Part shown: one piece after another, positions 17,396-27,092 of the stretch | Numbering within the stretch: position 1 is the first letter of the stretch | Layout of the letters: the number at the start of each line of letters is the position of its first letter | Assembly: GCA_024276075.1 (NCBI GenBank) | Contig: JAJRXX010000037.1 | Location: 46,353 to 110,352 of the forward strand | Origin: Planctomycetota bacterium | Lineage (GTDB): Bacteria > Planctomycetota > Phycisphaerae > Phycisphaerales > Phycisphaeraceae | DNA: 64,000 bases | Reading direction: 5' to 3' | Made by a program: the position numbers and the translations under genes | Notes under the pieces: model-generated | The model's input: only the letters and a program-made list of their open reading frames with translations | Told to the model about the DNA's origin: nothing | The model's database searches: none

Positions 17396-19641
17396 GACGC
17401 GGCCCCTTGTAACTCTTCTGCGGGTTGGTCAGCACCGATCCCGACCATACCTACGGATTCGACTTCAACACCTTTTGAAACTTCGTTGTAGCCTAACACA
17501 GCTGCGTTAGGCACGTGCGCCTCAAGTAGCCTGCGCACCTGAGCGCGGACCTGCGGAGACGCGAGCACCACGGGGTGGTGTCCCGCTTGGGTGAGCTGCT
17601 GTATCTGATTGGTAATCGCGGCGGTGATTTTATTAGCCACAGCCGGCGGCATGGCCATGGTGGTACCCTCGGCGCCACGGTCGATAAAACCGGATATCTG
17701 GTCCTCCAACGCGGGGTCCAGACTCACGCAAAACAGCTTGGGGACCTGCTGGGTCTGATCGATCGCAGTGGGATCGGCGGGGACCATCTCCACGTATTGA
17801 TTGCAAATCGTGCGACGCAGCGCGTTGCGCACGTATTCGGTGAGTACCTCGACGTCTTTTGTTCGGCTAACCCAATCGCCGAGCGTCTCGACAATGGACT
17901 CCATATCACGCACGGGCACACGCTCACGCAGCAGGTTTTGGAGAACCTTCTGCAATTCGTGGGGGCGTAAGATCGGTGTTTCGCCGCCAAAGACCTCGTC
18001 GTGGAGCTTGACGGCACGCTGCTTGAGCTGCGTGATGAGGTTGTTGGTCTCTTCCCGCGTGAGCAGCTCGGCAGCGTGGTTTTTGACCACCTCAGTAAGG
18101 TGCGTAGCCAACACACTCGTGGCGTCGACCACGGTGTAATTGAGCGACTCGGCACGCTGTTTCTGCCCGGCGTCGATCCAGGTCGCTTCCAATCCGAAGG
18201 CGGGCTCCCGAGTCCTGTTTCCTTGTAGCGGCGCCTTGTCACGATCCGCCAAGCCGCTGTCCATAGCGAGGAACTGGCCGGGAAAGACCGAGCCTTGAGC
18301 GACGCTGTTGCCGCGAATTTTGATGTGGTACTCGTGGGGCTGGAGCTGCATGTTGTCGCGGATGCGCACCGGAGGTGTGACCAGGCCGAAGTCACCTGCG
18401 AGTTGACGACGGATCATGCTGATGCGGTCCAAAAGCGTGCCTCCCTGACTGGTATCGACCATGCGGACCAAACCATAGCCGACCTCTAACTCGAGCGTAT
18501 CGACGTGGAGCATCTCCTCGACGGGTGGTGGCCCGGGCTGTTTCTCCTTGGCGGCTTCCTCGGCGGCGACGGCTTGGACATGTTTCGCTTGGCGGTTTCC
18601 ATTCCACGCCAGCACCCCGACCACTATTGAGGCCAAAAGCATCGGCACCATAGGCATGCCGGTAAACGCGAGTGCCGCCATGAAAAACGAGGTGATCCCT
18701 AGTGCCATGTACCGGCTGCCGAGTTGGGACGACAGTTCGGTGCCAAGGTCTTGACGGCTGCTTGATCGTGTGACGATCAGGCCGGCCGCCAACGAGATGA
18801 CAAGTGCGGGCATCTGGCTGACCAAGCCGTCACCGATCGTCAACTTGCTGAATATCTTGATCGACTCGGCAAGGGTCCAGCCCTTCTCAAACGCACCGAT
18901 GGCAAAACCGCCTGTGAGGTTGACCAGTGTAATAATGATGCCCGCGACGGCATCGCCTCGGACAAACTTGGCGGCACCGTCCATCGCCCCGTAAAAGTCA
19001 GCCTCTTGGGTGATCGTGTCGCGGCGGTTGCGGGCTTCCTTTTCATCGATCAACCCGGCGTTGAGGTCGGCGTCGATCGCCATCTGCTTGCCGGGCATCC
19101 CATCGAGGGTGAACCTCGCGGCCACCTCACTGATACGCGTAGCACCCTTGGTAATCACGACAAATTGCACAATGATCAGAATGATAAACAGCACGGTACC
19201 GACGACCAGGGAGTTACCCGCGACGAAGGCGGCAAAGGCCTCGACGACCTGACCCGCAGCAGCTGTCGCTGTCTCCGGGCTAGAGGCGTCGACGGATAGG
19301 ATCATCCGCGTCGTAGCGATATTCAGCACCAAACGGAACATCGTCGTACCCAGCAACAAGGAAGGGAACACGGAAAAATCCAACGGGGTCTCCACGAAAA
19401 TAGTCGTCATCAGGATGATGGCCGCCAGGGCCAGGTTTGCGGTAATCAGAATATCGATCATCACGGGCGACATCGGCACGACGATGACGGCCAGCATGGT
19501 CATAAAAATGACCGGTACCGCCAACGGCTTAAAGCGGTCTAGCCGATTGATCCACGGGGGTAATACAAACGTTCTGGTCGCTTGAGCCAACGGTGAGTCT
19601 TCCTTGACGGCTATGGTCTGCGGTGTTCGTCCCGGTCCCAT
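17392..19641 (-). CDS. flhA: Flagellar export gate protein FlhA
   Basis: A 749-aa protein of the FHIPEP family. Residues about 35-340 hold eight membrane segments with the conserved cytoplasmic loop M-P-G-K-Q-M-A-I-D-A-D-L-N-A-G between them. The C-terminal half is the cytoplasmic ring domain that docks chaperone-substrate complexes. FlhA forms the nonameric ring of the export gate with FlhB and FliPQR. The length is slightly above the family norm because of a longer N-terminal extension. It lies about 95 bp after flhB. Confidence 0.96.
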   Translation of the reverse strand: MGPGRTPQTIAVKEDSPLAQATRTFVLPPWINRLDRFKPLAVPVIFMTMLAVIVVPMSPVMIDILITANLALAAIILMTTIFVETPLDFSVFPSLLLGTTMFRLVLNIATTRMILSVDASSPETATAAAGQVVEAFAAFVAGNSLVVGTVLFIILIIVQFVVITKGATRISEVAARFTLDGMPGKQMAIDADLNAGLIDEKEARNRRDTITQEADFYGAMDGAAKFVRGDAVAGIIITLVNLTGGFAIGAFEKGWTLAESIKIFSKLTIGDGLVSQMPALVISLAAGLIVTRSSSRQDLGTELSSQLGSRYMALGITSFFMAALAFTGMPMVPMLLASIVVGVLAWNGNRQAKHVQAVAAEEAAKEKQPGPPPVEEMLHVDTLELEVGYGLVRMVDTSQGGTLLDRISMIRRQLAGDFGLVTPPVRIRDNMQLQPHEYHIKIRGNSVAQGSVFPGQFLAMDSGLADRDKAPLQGNRTREPAFGLEATWIDAGQKQRAESLNYTVVDATSVLATHLTEVVKNHAAELLTREETNNLITQLKQRAVKLHDEVFGGETPILRPHELQKVLQNLLRERVPVRDMESIVETLGDWVSRTKDVEVLTEYVRNALRRTICNQYVEMVPADPTAIDQTQQVPKLFCVSLDPALEDQISGFIDRGAEGTTMAMPPAVANKITAAITNQIQQLTQAGHHPVVLASPQVRAQVRRLLEAHVPNAAVLGYNEVSKGVEVESVGMVGIGADQPAEELQGAAS

Positions 19642-19736
19642 AGCTGGACTGATTACACGATGCTTTGTGTTCGCTGCGGTCCTTGCTGGTTCATTGTTGG
19701 GTTCGCACGGTCATGCTGCTGATTTATTCGATTTAT

Positions 19737-20807
19737 TCACGCGGTCTTCCGCCCGCCCAGCCGGTATACATATGCCAATATCTCCGCGACCGCGGTGTAA
19801 AACTCCGACGGCACTTCCTGCCCGACCTCCACGTGTTGGTAGAGCGCCCGTGCTAATTGCTTTCGCTCGACGATCGGCACGCCGTTGGCAACGGCGAGTT
19901 GCCGTATGCGCATGGCCATGAAATCGGCGCCTTTAGCGACGACCTTCGGCGCGGTCATGGCCCCCGATTCATACCGCAGTGCGACGGCAAAGTGAGTCGG
20001 GTTGGTCACCACGACATCGGCACCGGGGACCGCTTGGCTGATGCGCTGCATCGCCAACTGCCTGGCCACACGCATGCGACGCTGTTTGACCAGCGGGTCG
20101 CCGTCCATACGTTTGAGTTCTTCTTTTACTTCCTGCTTGCTCATGCGCAAGTCCTGCGTGTGTTTCCATTTCTGAAACGCGTAATCGAGTAACGCCAAGA
20201 CCAGCAGCAGGATCGCCAGCTTTAACGCCAACTGGTAAACCAATTCGCAGGCGAGCCCGAACATCGGCAGCGGCTCAAGCTGTGCCATCGTAATGATGCT
20301 CGCTACATCGCCAAGGATCACCCACGTAGCCACAGCGGCGATCACACCGATTTTGCCCAGGCTCATCACCAGGCGCATGCCGGCCCGGGCATCGAAAATT
20401 TTCTTGATACCCTGCAACGGGGATAGTTTTGATAGGCTCAATTCCAGGGGCTTGAGCGTGAACAGCAGACCGACTTGGCCGACGTTCGCCAGCAGCGCCA
20501 TGGCTGTGATCCCCAGGCACACGGGCGCGACGGCTTCGAGCATAACCTTCGCGGAAAAAACAGCGAGCGCCCCCACGTCGTCGGTCTGGGTCGGGTTAGC
20601 GGTCAAGGCTGTGGAAAGCATGACCTCGGTCATAACACGCATACCGGTCATGATCTTAAAACCAAAAATGTAGAGAAGAATGATGCTAGCGAGCAGGATG
20701 CACGCGGCGTTCAGGTCGGTGCTGCGAGCAACGTTGCCCTGCTCCCTGGCTTCGGACATGCGCCGGGGCGTGGGGGCTTCGGTTTTTTCAAAGTTGCTTT
20801 CAGCCAT
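19737..20807 (-). CDS. flhB: Flagellar export specificity switch FlhB
   Basis: A 356-aa protein with four membrane segments and a cytoplasmic domain holding the autocleavage motif N-P-T-H (in V-T-N-P-T-H-F-A-V-A-L, near residue 270). Cleavage between N and P allows the switch from hook to filament export. The N-terminus E-K-T-E-x-P-T-P-R-R is typical. It lies between fliR and flhA. Confidence 0.96.
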   Translation of the reverse strand: MAESNFEKTEAPTPRRMSEAREQGNVARSTDLNAACILLASIILLYIFGFKIMTGMRVMTEVMLSTALTANPTQTDDVGALAVFSAKVMLEAVAPVCLGITAMALLANVGQVGLLFTLKPLELSLSKLSPLQGIKKIFDARAGMRLVMSLGKIGVIAAVATWVILGDVASIITMAQLEPLPMFGLACELVYQLALKLAILLLVLALLDYAFQKWKHTQDLRMSKQEVKEELKRMDGDPLVKQRRMRVARQLAMQRISQAVPGADVVVTNPTHFAVALRYESGAMTAPKVVAKGADFMAMRIRQLAVANGVPIVERKQLARALYQHVEVGQEVPSEFYTAVAEILAYVYRLGGRKTA

Positions 20808-20868
20808 GCGAATCTATCCGTAGTCTCAATCCGTCAACCAACGCCACAGCTAACGTTTTGGGTATGCG

Positions 20869-21693
20869 TTACAAATTAAAAAACTTCGACAAGCTCCCGA
20901 ACGTCTGACGGAAGGCTTCGATCACCACTTGGTTTTTGATACTCACGGTGCCGATCAGCAGGATCGCTCCGACCATAATCCGAAGTGCAAACCCGATACT
21001 CAGGATGTTCATCTGCGGGACGGTCCGGGCGATGAAACCCATCGCCACGGTTTCTAGGAAGATCAGACACAATACGGGCGCGGACACACGCAGCGCCAAA
21101 TCGAATACCGTCACGAGCATCCCGATCACCAGGTCCAACAGGTGGCCATCGACCCACATCCCCGCCAATGGGATCTTGCTGAAGCTGCCCACGAGTATCG
21201 CCAACATGACACGATGCCCACCGAGTATCACGAAGACCGCCAGCGCCATCATGAAGAGGAACTCGCTGACAATGCCTGTCTGCGCGTTGAACTCGGGGTT
21301 GATTATGCCTGCCAGTCCCAGCCCCATCTGCTGGTCCACCACGCGGCCGGCGATCTGCACACCGATCAGCGGCAGGCTCGCGCCGTAGCCGATCACGAGC
21401 CCAATGAGCAGTTCCATCGCCACCACCGGCACCAATGACCACAGCGACAGGCCCCCGTTGACAATCGGTAAGACCAGCGGTGCCGATGCGCTGCCCGGCG
21501 CCAAAAGCGTCGGGTAGATACAGAAACTCAGACCCAGGGCCATGAAGACCTTGATCCGCCCAGCAATCGCTTGGCTGCCGAATACCGGTGCGAACACAAA
21601 CATCCCCGTTAACCGAAACAACACCAACAGCCACGCGGGCAGGTGAGGCAGCAATGGTTGAAGGCTGATTGACAATCCGTGTCTCCACAGCAC
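20869..21693 (-). CDS. fliR: Flagellar export gate protein FliR
   Basis: A 274-aa membrane protein with six hydrophobic segments and the family blocks G-L-V-I-G-Y and G-R-V-V-D-Q-Q-M-G-L. With FliP and FliQ it forms the helical core of the export gate. The order fliP-fliQ-fliR-flhB is the classic one. A second, nearly full-length open frame on the same strand is a compositional shadow. Confidence 0.93.
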   Translation of the reverse strand: MLWRHGLSISLQPLLPHLPAWLLVLFRLTGMFVFAPVFGSQAIAGRIKVFMALGLSFCIYPTLLAPGSASAPLVLPIVNGGLSLWSLVPVVAMELLIGLVIGYGASLPLIGVQIAGRVVDQQMGLGLAGIINPEFNAQTGIVSEFLFMMALAVFVILGGHRVMLAILVGSFSKIPLAGMWVDGHLLDLVIGMLVTVFDLALRVSAPVLCLIFLETVAMGFIARTVPQMNILSIGFALRIMVGAILLIGTVSIKNQVVIEAFRQTFGSLSKFFNL

Positions 21694-21730
21694 CGGCTTT
21701 CTGTTTCAGTCACATCCAACGACAAACGAG

Positions 21731-21988
21731 TCAGCCCTGGCCACTGAACATCCGCGTGGCAAACTCAACGATCAGAGTCGCCACCCACGGCGTGACGAGA
21801 ATGGCGACGGCGGCCATCCCAACGATCTTCGGGACAAACGTCAGGGTCTGTTCCTGGATCTGCGTCACTGCCTGAAAGACGCTGACCGTCAGGCCGATCA
21901 GCAGCCCGGCTGCCAGGATCGGCGAGCTGAGCAGGAGCATCACGGTCAAGGACTCTCGCACGATGTCCACTGCTTGATCGATATTCAT
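21731..21988 (-). CDS. fliQ: Flagellar export gate protein FliQ
   Basis: An 85-aa, two-helix membrane protein. I use the ATG at 21988 (M-N-I-D-Q-A-V-D-I) because it matches the family length and has GGAGCG upstream; an in-frame ATG further upstream would add 21 non-family residues. The conserved T-Q-I-Q-E-Q-T-L-T-F-V-P-K block is present. Confidence 0.95.
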   Translation of the reverse strand: MNIDQAVDIVRESLTVMLLLSSPILAAGLLIGLTVSVFQAVTQIQEQTLTFVPKIVGMAAVAILVTPWVATLIVEFATRMFSGQG

Positions 21989-22067
21989 TTGCGCGCTCCG
22001 TTTCGGTTGTTCCACACACGAATACCGGTTGCTTGACGAGTAAAAACCCAAACTGTGTTTGCACAGC

Positions 22068-22175
22068 TAATACGCATCCGCGTATGTTTTGACCGCGTCG
22101 CATATCCGTAAGTATTTGTGACATCTGATCCCGCGTACAAGGACAATAGGACAATGCTTGTGGTGGTTGGTATAA
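22068..22175 (-). repeat. Dispersed repeat R1, copy C
   Basis: 108 bp read on the minus strand from TTATACCAACC to ACGCGGATGCGTATTA. It is closest to copy E (39789-39895), sharing the ATTGTCCTA-TTGTCCTTGTACG block. It is inserted between fliP and fliQ inside the flagellar operon, so it is transcribed as part of the message. Confidence 0.88.
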
Positions 22176-22178
22176 GCA

Positions 22179-23093
22179 CTAAGTGGTCACCCCCGGCACC
22201 GCAAAACTGTTAAACAAACTTCCCGCCACGAGCTGCCACCCATCCACGAGCACGAACATGAGCAGCTTGAACGGCAGACTAATCAGCACCGGTGGCAGCA
22301 TGAGCATGCCCATGCTGATCAGCACGCTGGCGACGACCATGTCGATAATCAGAAACGGCAGGTACAGCCGAAAACCCAGCAAGAACGCGACCTTTAACTC
22401 GCTGAGAATGAACGACGGGATCAGCGTGAGCATGTCAACGTCGGCGCGGGCGAGCACGTCGGGCTTTGACGTATCGATACCACGGTAGTTCAGGACCATG
22501 TACACGTCGGCCCAATTATCCGCGTGGTTGATCTGGTCAAACATGAAATCACGCATCGGCTGCTTGGCACGCGACCAGGCGGCGAGCTGATTGATTTCAT
22601 TATTCTGGAGCGGGACGATGGCTTCGCGGTTGATCCGCTCAAACGTCGGAGCCATGACCAAAAACGTCATGAACATCGCCAAGCCCACGATCACCTGACT
22701 AGGCGGGAGCGACTGTGTGCCGATCGCCTGACGCAACAACGACAACACAATGACAATCCGGGCGAAACTGGTGGTCATCATCAGCAGCGACGGTGCGATC
22801 GACAACACGGTCAGCAGCATCAGGATCGAGAGGGTTCCGCTGAGCTCCATGTCGGAGGTGTCGTCTTGAGCATCGGGCTGCCCCAGCGGCAGCGCCCCGG
22901 CGGCGTTCTGCAAAATCGAAATGGGATTGGTCGCGTCGAACCCAACAGTTCTGCTGTGTTGTTCGGTAGCCGAGGCTGACGGTCCAGGCGTGGCTTGAGA
23001 CCAAGCGACGGGCGTCGCGATCAATACCGCCAACGGACACAAGACGCTACAGACCATACGGATACCGGCCCATTGAGAAGCTTTTCGCATCAT
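22179..23093 (-). CDS. fliP: Flagellar export gate protein FliP
   Basis: A 304-aa protein with a cleavable signal peptide (residues about 1-33), as in Gram-negative FliP, then a polar stretch and four membrane segments. Family blocks include T-S-F-A-R-I-V-I-V-L-S-L-L-R-Q-A-I-G-T-Q and F-I-L-S-E-L-K-V-A-F-L-L-G-F. The start overlaps fliO by 4 nt. Confidence 0.96.
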   Translation of the reverse strand: MMRKASQWAGIRMVCSVLCPLAVLIATPVAWSQATPGPSASATEQHSRTVGFDATNPISILQNAAGALPLGQPDAQDDTSDMELSGTLSILMLLTVLSIAPSLLMMTTSFARIVIVLSLLRQAIGTQSLPPSQVIVGLAMFMTFLVMAPTFERINREAIVPLQNNEINQLAAWSRAKQPMRDFMFDQINHADNWADVYMVLNYRGIDTSKPDVLARADVDMLTLIPSFILSELKVAFLLGFRLYLPFLIIDMVVASVLISMGMLMLPPVLISLPFKLLMFVLVDGWQLVAGSLFNSFAVPGVTT

Positions 23094-23998
23094 GCTACCT
23101 CCCCTGACCTGGACAACGCACGGATGCGGGATCGCAGGCTCGACACCTGGTCACGGGCACGATCCACGGACTGTTCGGTGTCGTCGGCGCCTTCGTCTAT
23201 TCGGCGTGTGGTGTCGTAGTCGCTGTTGAATCGACTGAGCAGATGGGTGAACCCGGTGCTGATGCTGTTGCTCTTGGCAGAGGCAATACCGGTCAGTAGC
23301 CCGACGATCTCCTCGGGATCGTCGATGTCGGCCAGAGTTTGCAGGCCCGCGGACGAATCGCCGACGACCAATATTCGGTTGCCCAGCCTGATCAGCAAGA
23401 CGTGGTTACGCGGCGCGATACTGACCCTTGTGAGCACCTCCAACACCGGGCTGTGCGTGCTTGTGGCTGCCCGCGATGAGAAACGGGTAACCAACACTCT
23501 TAATAAAAGGATTACACCCACGACCACACCCAAAGCGCTGAGGGTTTTAAGGATCCAATCTGATTGCTTAGGAACCTCATGAGCGGGAGCGGCTTGAGCA
23601 TCGGAAGAACCAGAAGGCATACCCAACGGCTGACGCTCGATGGGATCGACCAGCAAATACTCGGGGGCTGCGCCGCGATCAGGCTGCGCGGATTGTGGAT
23701 GGGGCAAAGGTTGATCTTCACCAACAGGTTCGACGGACACGGTTGGCGCAACGGGTGGACTCGGCGGCGTGGGTCTGTCAGGGTACGACGGCCGATCAGC
23801 TAATCGCTGCGCGAGGCGCGACAGTCGGCGATCAGTAGATGCTGTACTTGGAGTGGGCGTCTTAGCGGTGTGAGACGCTGACGTAGGCGGCGCGGTGTCG
23901 ATCCCGATGGGCTGATTCGATTGAGCGTGAGTGACTGGGACAAACCACAGCCACAAAACGCAAGCAAACCGCCACTCGATAAATAACCGCTTGAACAT
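23090..23998 (-). CDS. fliO: FliO-like flagellar protein
   Basis: A 302-aa protein started at the ATG at 23998 (M-F-K-R-L-F), giving an N-terminal signal sequence ending near T-H-A-Q. A long Pro/Ser-rich periplasmic stretch precedes one membrane segment (about residues 170-188). The short FliO domain follows (V-L-E-V-L-T-R-V-S-I-A-P-R-N-H-V-L-L-I-R-L-G-N-R). FliO helps the FliP ring assemble. It is much longer than the roughly 120-aa enterobacterial form because of the N-terminal part. It overlaps fliP by 4 nt. Confidence 0.85.
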   Translation of the reverse strand: MFKRLFIEWRFACVLWLWFVPVTHAQSNQPIGIDTAPPTSASHTAKTPTPSTASTDRRLSRLAQRLADRPSYPDRPTPPSPPVAPTVSVEPVGEDQPLPHPQSAQPDRGAAPEYLLVDPIERQPLGMPSGSSDAQAAPAHEVPKQSDWILKTLSALGVVVGVILLLRVLVTRFSSRAATSTHSPVLEVLTRVSIAPRNHVLLIRLGNRILVVGDSSAGLQTLADIDDPEEIVGLLTGIASAKSNSISTGFTHLLSRFNSDYDTTRRIDEGADDTEQSVDRARDQVSSLRSRIRALSRSGEVA

Positions 23999-24312
23999 GG
24001 GCCATCCTTGGCCAATCGGCGTGGAGCGTGCCACGCCAAGTTCCGGGTGCATCCTGCACTGGCCTTATCTTAATCTATTAGTGCGCATAGAAAAAGTCGT
24101 GTTGATAACTATCAAAATGACGGTCGTGGTCAGTTTGAATATTTTAGGGGAATTGTCGTTCGAAACACCGACAGCAAGAGGGGTTCAAAGCAAAAGAGGC
24201 CCGCTCCCTGACAGTCGCGGCTCGTTGCGATGACGCTTGGTTTCAAACTAGGACACAATCGGGCAACCGTGCCGGCCGACCTGCCTCACCTGTTGAGGTG
24301 TGCTTTTGGTGG
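23999..24312. other. Gap in the flagellar cluster between fliN and fliO
   Basis: 314 bp without a gene. It contains the inverted repeat GGCGTGG/CCACGCC (24018-24037), an AT-rich stretch and an R3 repeat copy. On the minus strand TGGCACG-CTCC-ACGC (within 24020-24037) has a perfect -24 element and correct spacing but a poor -12 element. A separate promoter for fliOPQR-flhBAFG is possible, weakly supported. Confidence 0.45.
24201..24262 (+). repeat. Dispersed repeat R3, copy 3
   Basis: The core CCGCTCCCTGACAGTCGCGG-CTCGT is followed by a tail TTGCGATGACGCTTGGTTTC-AAACTAGGACAC-AATC, which parallels the tails at 8783 and 48600. Confidence 0.78.
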
Positions 24313-24759
24313 CTAGGCCCCAGTCGCTTCGGCTGCCATTTCGCCCCGCTTTTCGCGGCTGGCTATGATCTCGCTGATGCGGATACAGAAATTGTCGTTG
24401 AGGACCAACACCTCACCACGCGCCACCAAACGGTCATTTACATAGACGTCTACGGGGTCGCCAGCGAGTTTATCCAGTTCTACCACCGACCCCCCGCCTA
24501 GGCGCAGGACGTCTTCGACGAGCATGCGTGTGCGGCCAAGCTCAATCTTGACATGCAGTTCAACATCGCTGAGCAGTTCGATACCGGTGGCGACGACAGA
24601 TTCGCCCAGCTCGCTCGATTGGGCCGACTGGGACTTTGGATCGGCCGCCTCGGCTGAAGCGCCCTCATCCTGGCCATCGGGTGCGCCTACGGCCTCGGCC
24701 ATGGCCTGATCGACCAGACTCTGTACATCGGTGCTACTAACATTGTGTTTTTCAGCCAT
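24313..24759 (-). CDS. fliN: Flagellar motor switch protein FliN
   Basis: A 148-aa protein. Residues about 58-135 are the SpoA domain ([18 protein letters not shown] and [22 protein letters not shown]), the ring-forming part of the C-ring. The first 55 residues are low-complexity and acidic. fliM, normally just upstream, is absent: fliL lies 67 bp away instead. Confidence 0.94.
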   Translation of the reverse strand: MAEKHNVSSTDVQSLVDQAMAEAVGAPDGQDEGASAEAADPKSQSAQSSELGESVVATGIELLSDVELHVKIELGRTRMLVEDVLRLGGGSVVELDKLAGDPVDVYVNDRLVARGEVLVLNDNFCIRISEIIASREKRGEMAAEATGA

Positions 24760-24826
24760 ATTCAGCCTCTGCGTCCGTGCTGGCTGGACCGAAAGGGGGT
24801 CCGTCTCTTAACTGATTCAGTATCGG

Positions 24827-25348
24827 CTACATGTCTGCCCGAAACTGAGTAAACCGCGTGATGACCACATCGTCGATCCGGGACTGGCCGTCTTCGTCGC
24901 GCCCCAATCGCTCGTCGAGAGCCGCTTTGATCTGGCGTTTAATGGTCGCCAGCGTGGGTTCGAGCAGGTGGTTTGGCTCTGCACGGCTAATGATCGTACG
25001 GACATCCGCGCTAACCTGCGCAGTCATGCTGTCTAGCTTACCACGCAATTCGGCCTGGTACTTGCGCCGGATGACAATATAAACCTCTGCATCATAAATA
25101 TAGGTTCGACCGCGCTTGGTGTTAGGGAATTTTTCCGAAACAACCATTTCTTCGACGGACTCTTCGGCCATGGCAGCCAAATCCTCCGTCGCTGGATCAG
25201 CTTTGACGTCGGCGGGCTTGCCTGCCACCATAAAAACCCCGGCGATCACGGCGCCTTCGATCACCACAATGGCGGCGAGGATCAGAAGCGCCTTGGACTT
25301 TTTCTTAGGGGCTTCCTGTTCTTCTGGATTGTCCTGCTCTTCTGCCAT
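24827..25348 (-). CDS. fliL: Flagellar basal body-associated protein FliL
   Basis: A 173-aa single-pass membrane protein: a charged N-terminus, a membrane helix at about residues 18-42 and a periplasmic domain with the conserved C-terminal I-x-D-V-x-x-x-x-F-x-x-F. FliL surrounds the stator and affects torque. It is 24 bp downstream of motB, consistent with a stator sub-operon (motA-motB-fliL). Confidence 0.92.
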   Translation of the reverse strand: MAEEQDNPEEQEAPKKKSKALLILAAIVVIEGAVIAGVFMVAGKPADVKADPATEDLAAMAEESVEEMVVSEKFPNTKRGRTYIYDAEVYIVIRRKYQAELRGKLDSMTAQVSADVRTIISRAEPNHLLEPTLATIKRQIKAALDERLGRDEDGQSRIDDVVITRFTQFRADM

Positions 25349-25372
25349 GTCCGCTCCGGCTCCTGCCGCGTG

Positions 25373-26113
25373 TTAGTTTGAACTTTCCGGCTGCTGAAAG
25401 TCCCGTGTTAAGGCTTCCATCACCAATATCTCTGCCCGCCGATTGGGCTCCTGGCCTGCGGGTGTGTACACACGCTGGACCAGTGGCTCAGAGTCGGCGT
25501 TGGCCACGAGACGGATGCGGTCGGAACGGATCCCTATTTCGCTGCTGGCCAAGTAATCCATTACCGCTTTCGCCCGGGCATAACTGAGCGTCCATAGATC
25601 GGGATACGCTGATTGGACGCCTAACTCCATGGTGGCGGCGTGGCCCCGCACCTCGATCTTGTTGTTATAGCCACGGACCAATCCTGCCACGGACTGCAGG
25701 TCACGTATAGCCTTGTTAGTTAAATCGGCAGATCCAGGCTCAAACGTGACACGACCGCCCTGGGTAAATAACATCCCTTCTCGGACCCTGGTCACCTGAG
25801 GATTTTTCCCGTCCATACCCGGGTCATCGGTGTTAGAAGGCTGCTTATGGGGCGACTGACGAAGCTGAAGTTCCTCTAATCGCTTCATTAGGCTTAGTTT
25901 AGGATCGTCTGTCGAAGGGATTTTTCCGCCGCCGCCCTTCATCCCAAAGGCCTTTTTCACCTCCGCCACGATGGCACGGTATTCGTCTTCTTTTTTTATC
26001 TCACTCAGCGCGACCAAGATGATAAAGAAGCACAACAGCAGCGACATCATGTCGCCGTAGGTGAGCACCCACTCGGGTGCACCGACCGGAGGGCATTTGC
26101 ATTTTTTTCCCAT
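25373..26113 (-). CDS. motB: Flagellar stator protein MotB
   Basis: A 246-aa protein. A short Cys/Lys-rich N-terminus precedes one membrane helix containing the proton-path Asp21 in T-Y-G-D-M-M-S-L-L. A linker follows, then an OmpA-like peptidoglycan-binding domain (about residues 115-235) ending in N-R-R-A-E-I. It pairs with MotA 73 bp upstream. The H-A-A-T-M-E-L segment replaces the usual H-T-D stretch of OmpA domains and is a lineage variant. Confidence 0.94.
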   Translation of the reverse strand: MGKKCKCPPVGAPEWVLTYGDMMSLLLCFFIILVALSEIKKEDEYRAIVAEVKKAFGMKGGGGKIPSTDDPKLSLMKRLEELQLRQSPHKQPSNTDDPGMDGKNPQVTRVREGMLFTQGGRVTFEPGSADLTNKAIRDLQSVAGLVRGYNNKIEVRGHAATMELGVQSAYPDLWTLSYARAKAVMDYLASSEIGIRSDRIRLVANADSEPLVQRVYTPAGQEPNRRAEILVMEALTRDFQQPESSN

Positions 26114-26186
26114 GTCAGACGGCTCTTAGCGATCCAGCGTCCATTAAGTAACCGAACGTCTCCTGCCAGACCGCTTCGTACGGAGA

Positions 26187-26963
26187 TCATGCTGCTTCTT
26201 TGCTTTCCTCAGCTACCCTTGCAGACGGGGGAAGGAATGTCCGCAGCTTCTGCTCGACGATGCGGGGATTATCACCGCTTTGTATCGCCATCACACCCTT
26301 GATGATGATGGTTTTGTACAAAACCTCCTCGGCTGAGCGTCGTGACAAACGATCGGAGATCGGCAGCGCAAACGCGTTTGCCAATAGGGCGCCGTACATC
26401 GTGGTCAACAGCGCGACCGCCATACCTGGGCCGATCTTGGCTGGGTCGTCCATGTTCTGGAGCATGATGACAAGCCCAACGAGTGTTCCGACCATACCCA
26501 ATGCGGGGCCATACTTGCCGATGGCGTCCATAACCCCCTTGCTGGTCTCGTGACGCTCGATGCCCTGCTCCAGGTCGTTGTTCATAATCTGCTCAATCAG
26601 TTCGGGATCGGTCCCATCGACAGCCATCTGGATCCCACTAACGATGAACTGATTATCAAGCTCTTTGGTCACATTTTCGAGGCTCAGGATGCCGTCGCGG
26701 CGGGCGATCTCGGCGTAGGAAACGATGTCTTCGATCAGCTTCGTAATCGACTCGGACTTGTGGAAAAACACTTTACCCAATGTTTTAGCAACGTTTTTGA
26801 CGTAATTCATTGGGTAACAAAGAATAATAACGGTCGTGGTCCCGCCGATGACCATGACCACGCTGGGGATGTCGAGAAAAATCAACAGACTACCGCCTGC
26901 GAGCATCGCCCAGAAGACGAGCACCCATGTCCCGATCAGCCCGAATACCGTACCAATATCCAT
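26187..26963 (-). CDS. motA: Flagellar stator protein MotA
   Basis: A 258-aa protein with four membrane segments. The channel motif K-Y-G-P-A-L-G-M-V-G-T-L-V-G-L-V and the following Y-G-A-L-L-A-N-A-F-A-L-P-I are typical of MotA, as is the loop D-G-I-L-S-L-E. With MotB it forms the ion-driven stator. The ion (H+ or Na+) cannot be assigned with confidence. Confidence 0.95.
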   Translation of the reverse strand: MDIGTVFGLIGTWVLVFWAMLAGGSLLIFLDIPSVVMVIGGTTTVIILCYPMNYVKNVAKTLGKVFFHKSESITKLIEDIVSYAEIARRDGILSLENVTKELDNQFIVSGIQMAVDGTDPELIEQIMNNDLEQGIERHETSKGVMDAIGKYGPALGMVGTLVGLVIMLQNMDDPAKIGPGMAVALLTTMYGALLANAFALPISDRLSRRSAEEVLYKTIIIKGVMAIQSGDNPRIVEQKLRTFLPPSARVAEESKEAA

Positions 26964-27092
26964 TGCGCCGCCTTCGCACTGGGATTATGCCACTCTAAAG
27001 CGTTCTTATCGGCCCAAATGACGAATAACTTTGGGTTTTTCCGCGTTTGAGGCCCCGCTTGGTTAACAGCTCTATGGGGTATGCCAACCTGC

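Noticed and set aside
20876..21688. A 270-aa open frame on the same strand as fliR in another register
   Set aside because: It covers fliR almost end to end but has an Arg/Gly/Asp-rich composition, no family blocks, and the fliR frame has clear FliR signatures. It is a shadow caused by high GC.
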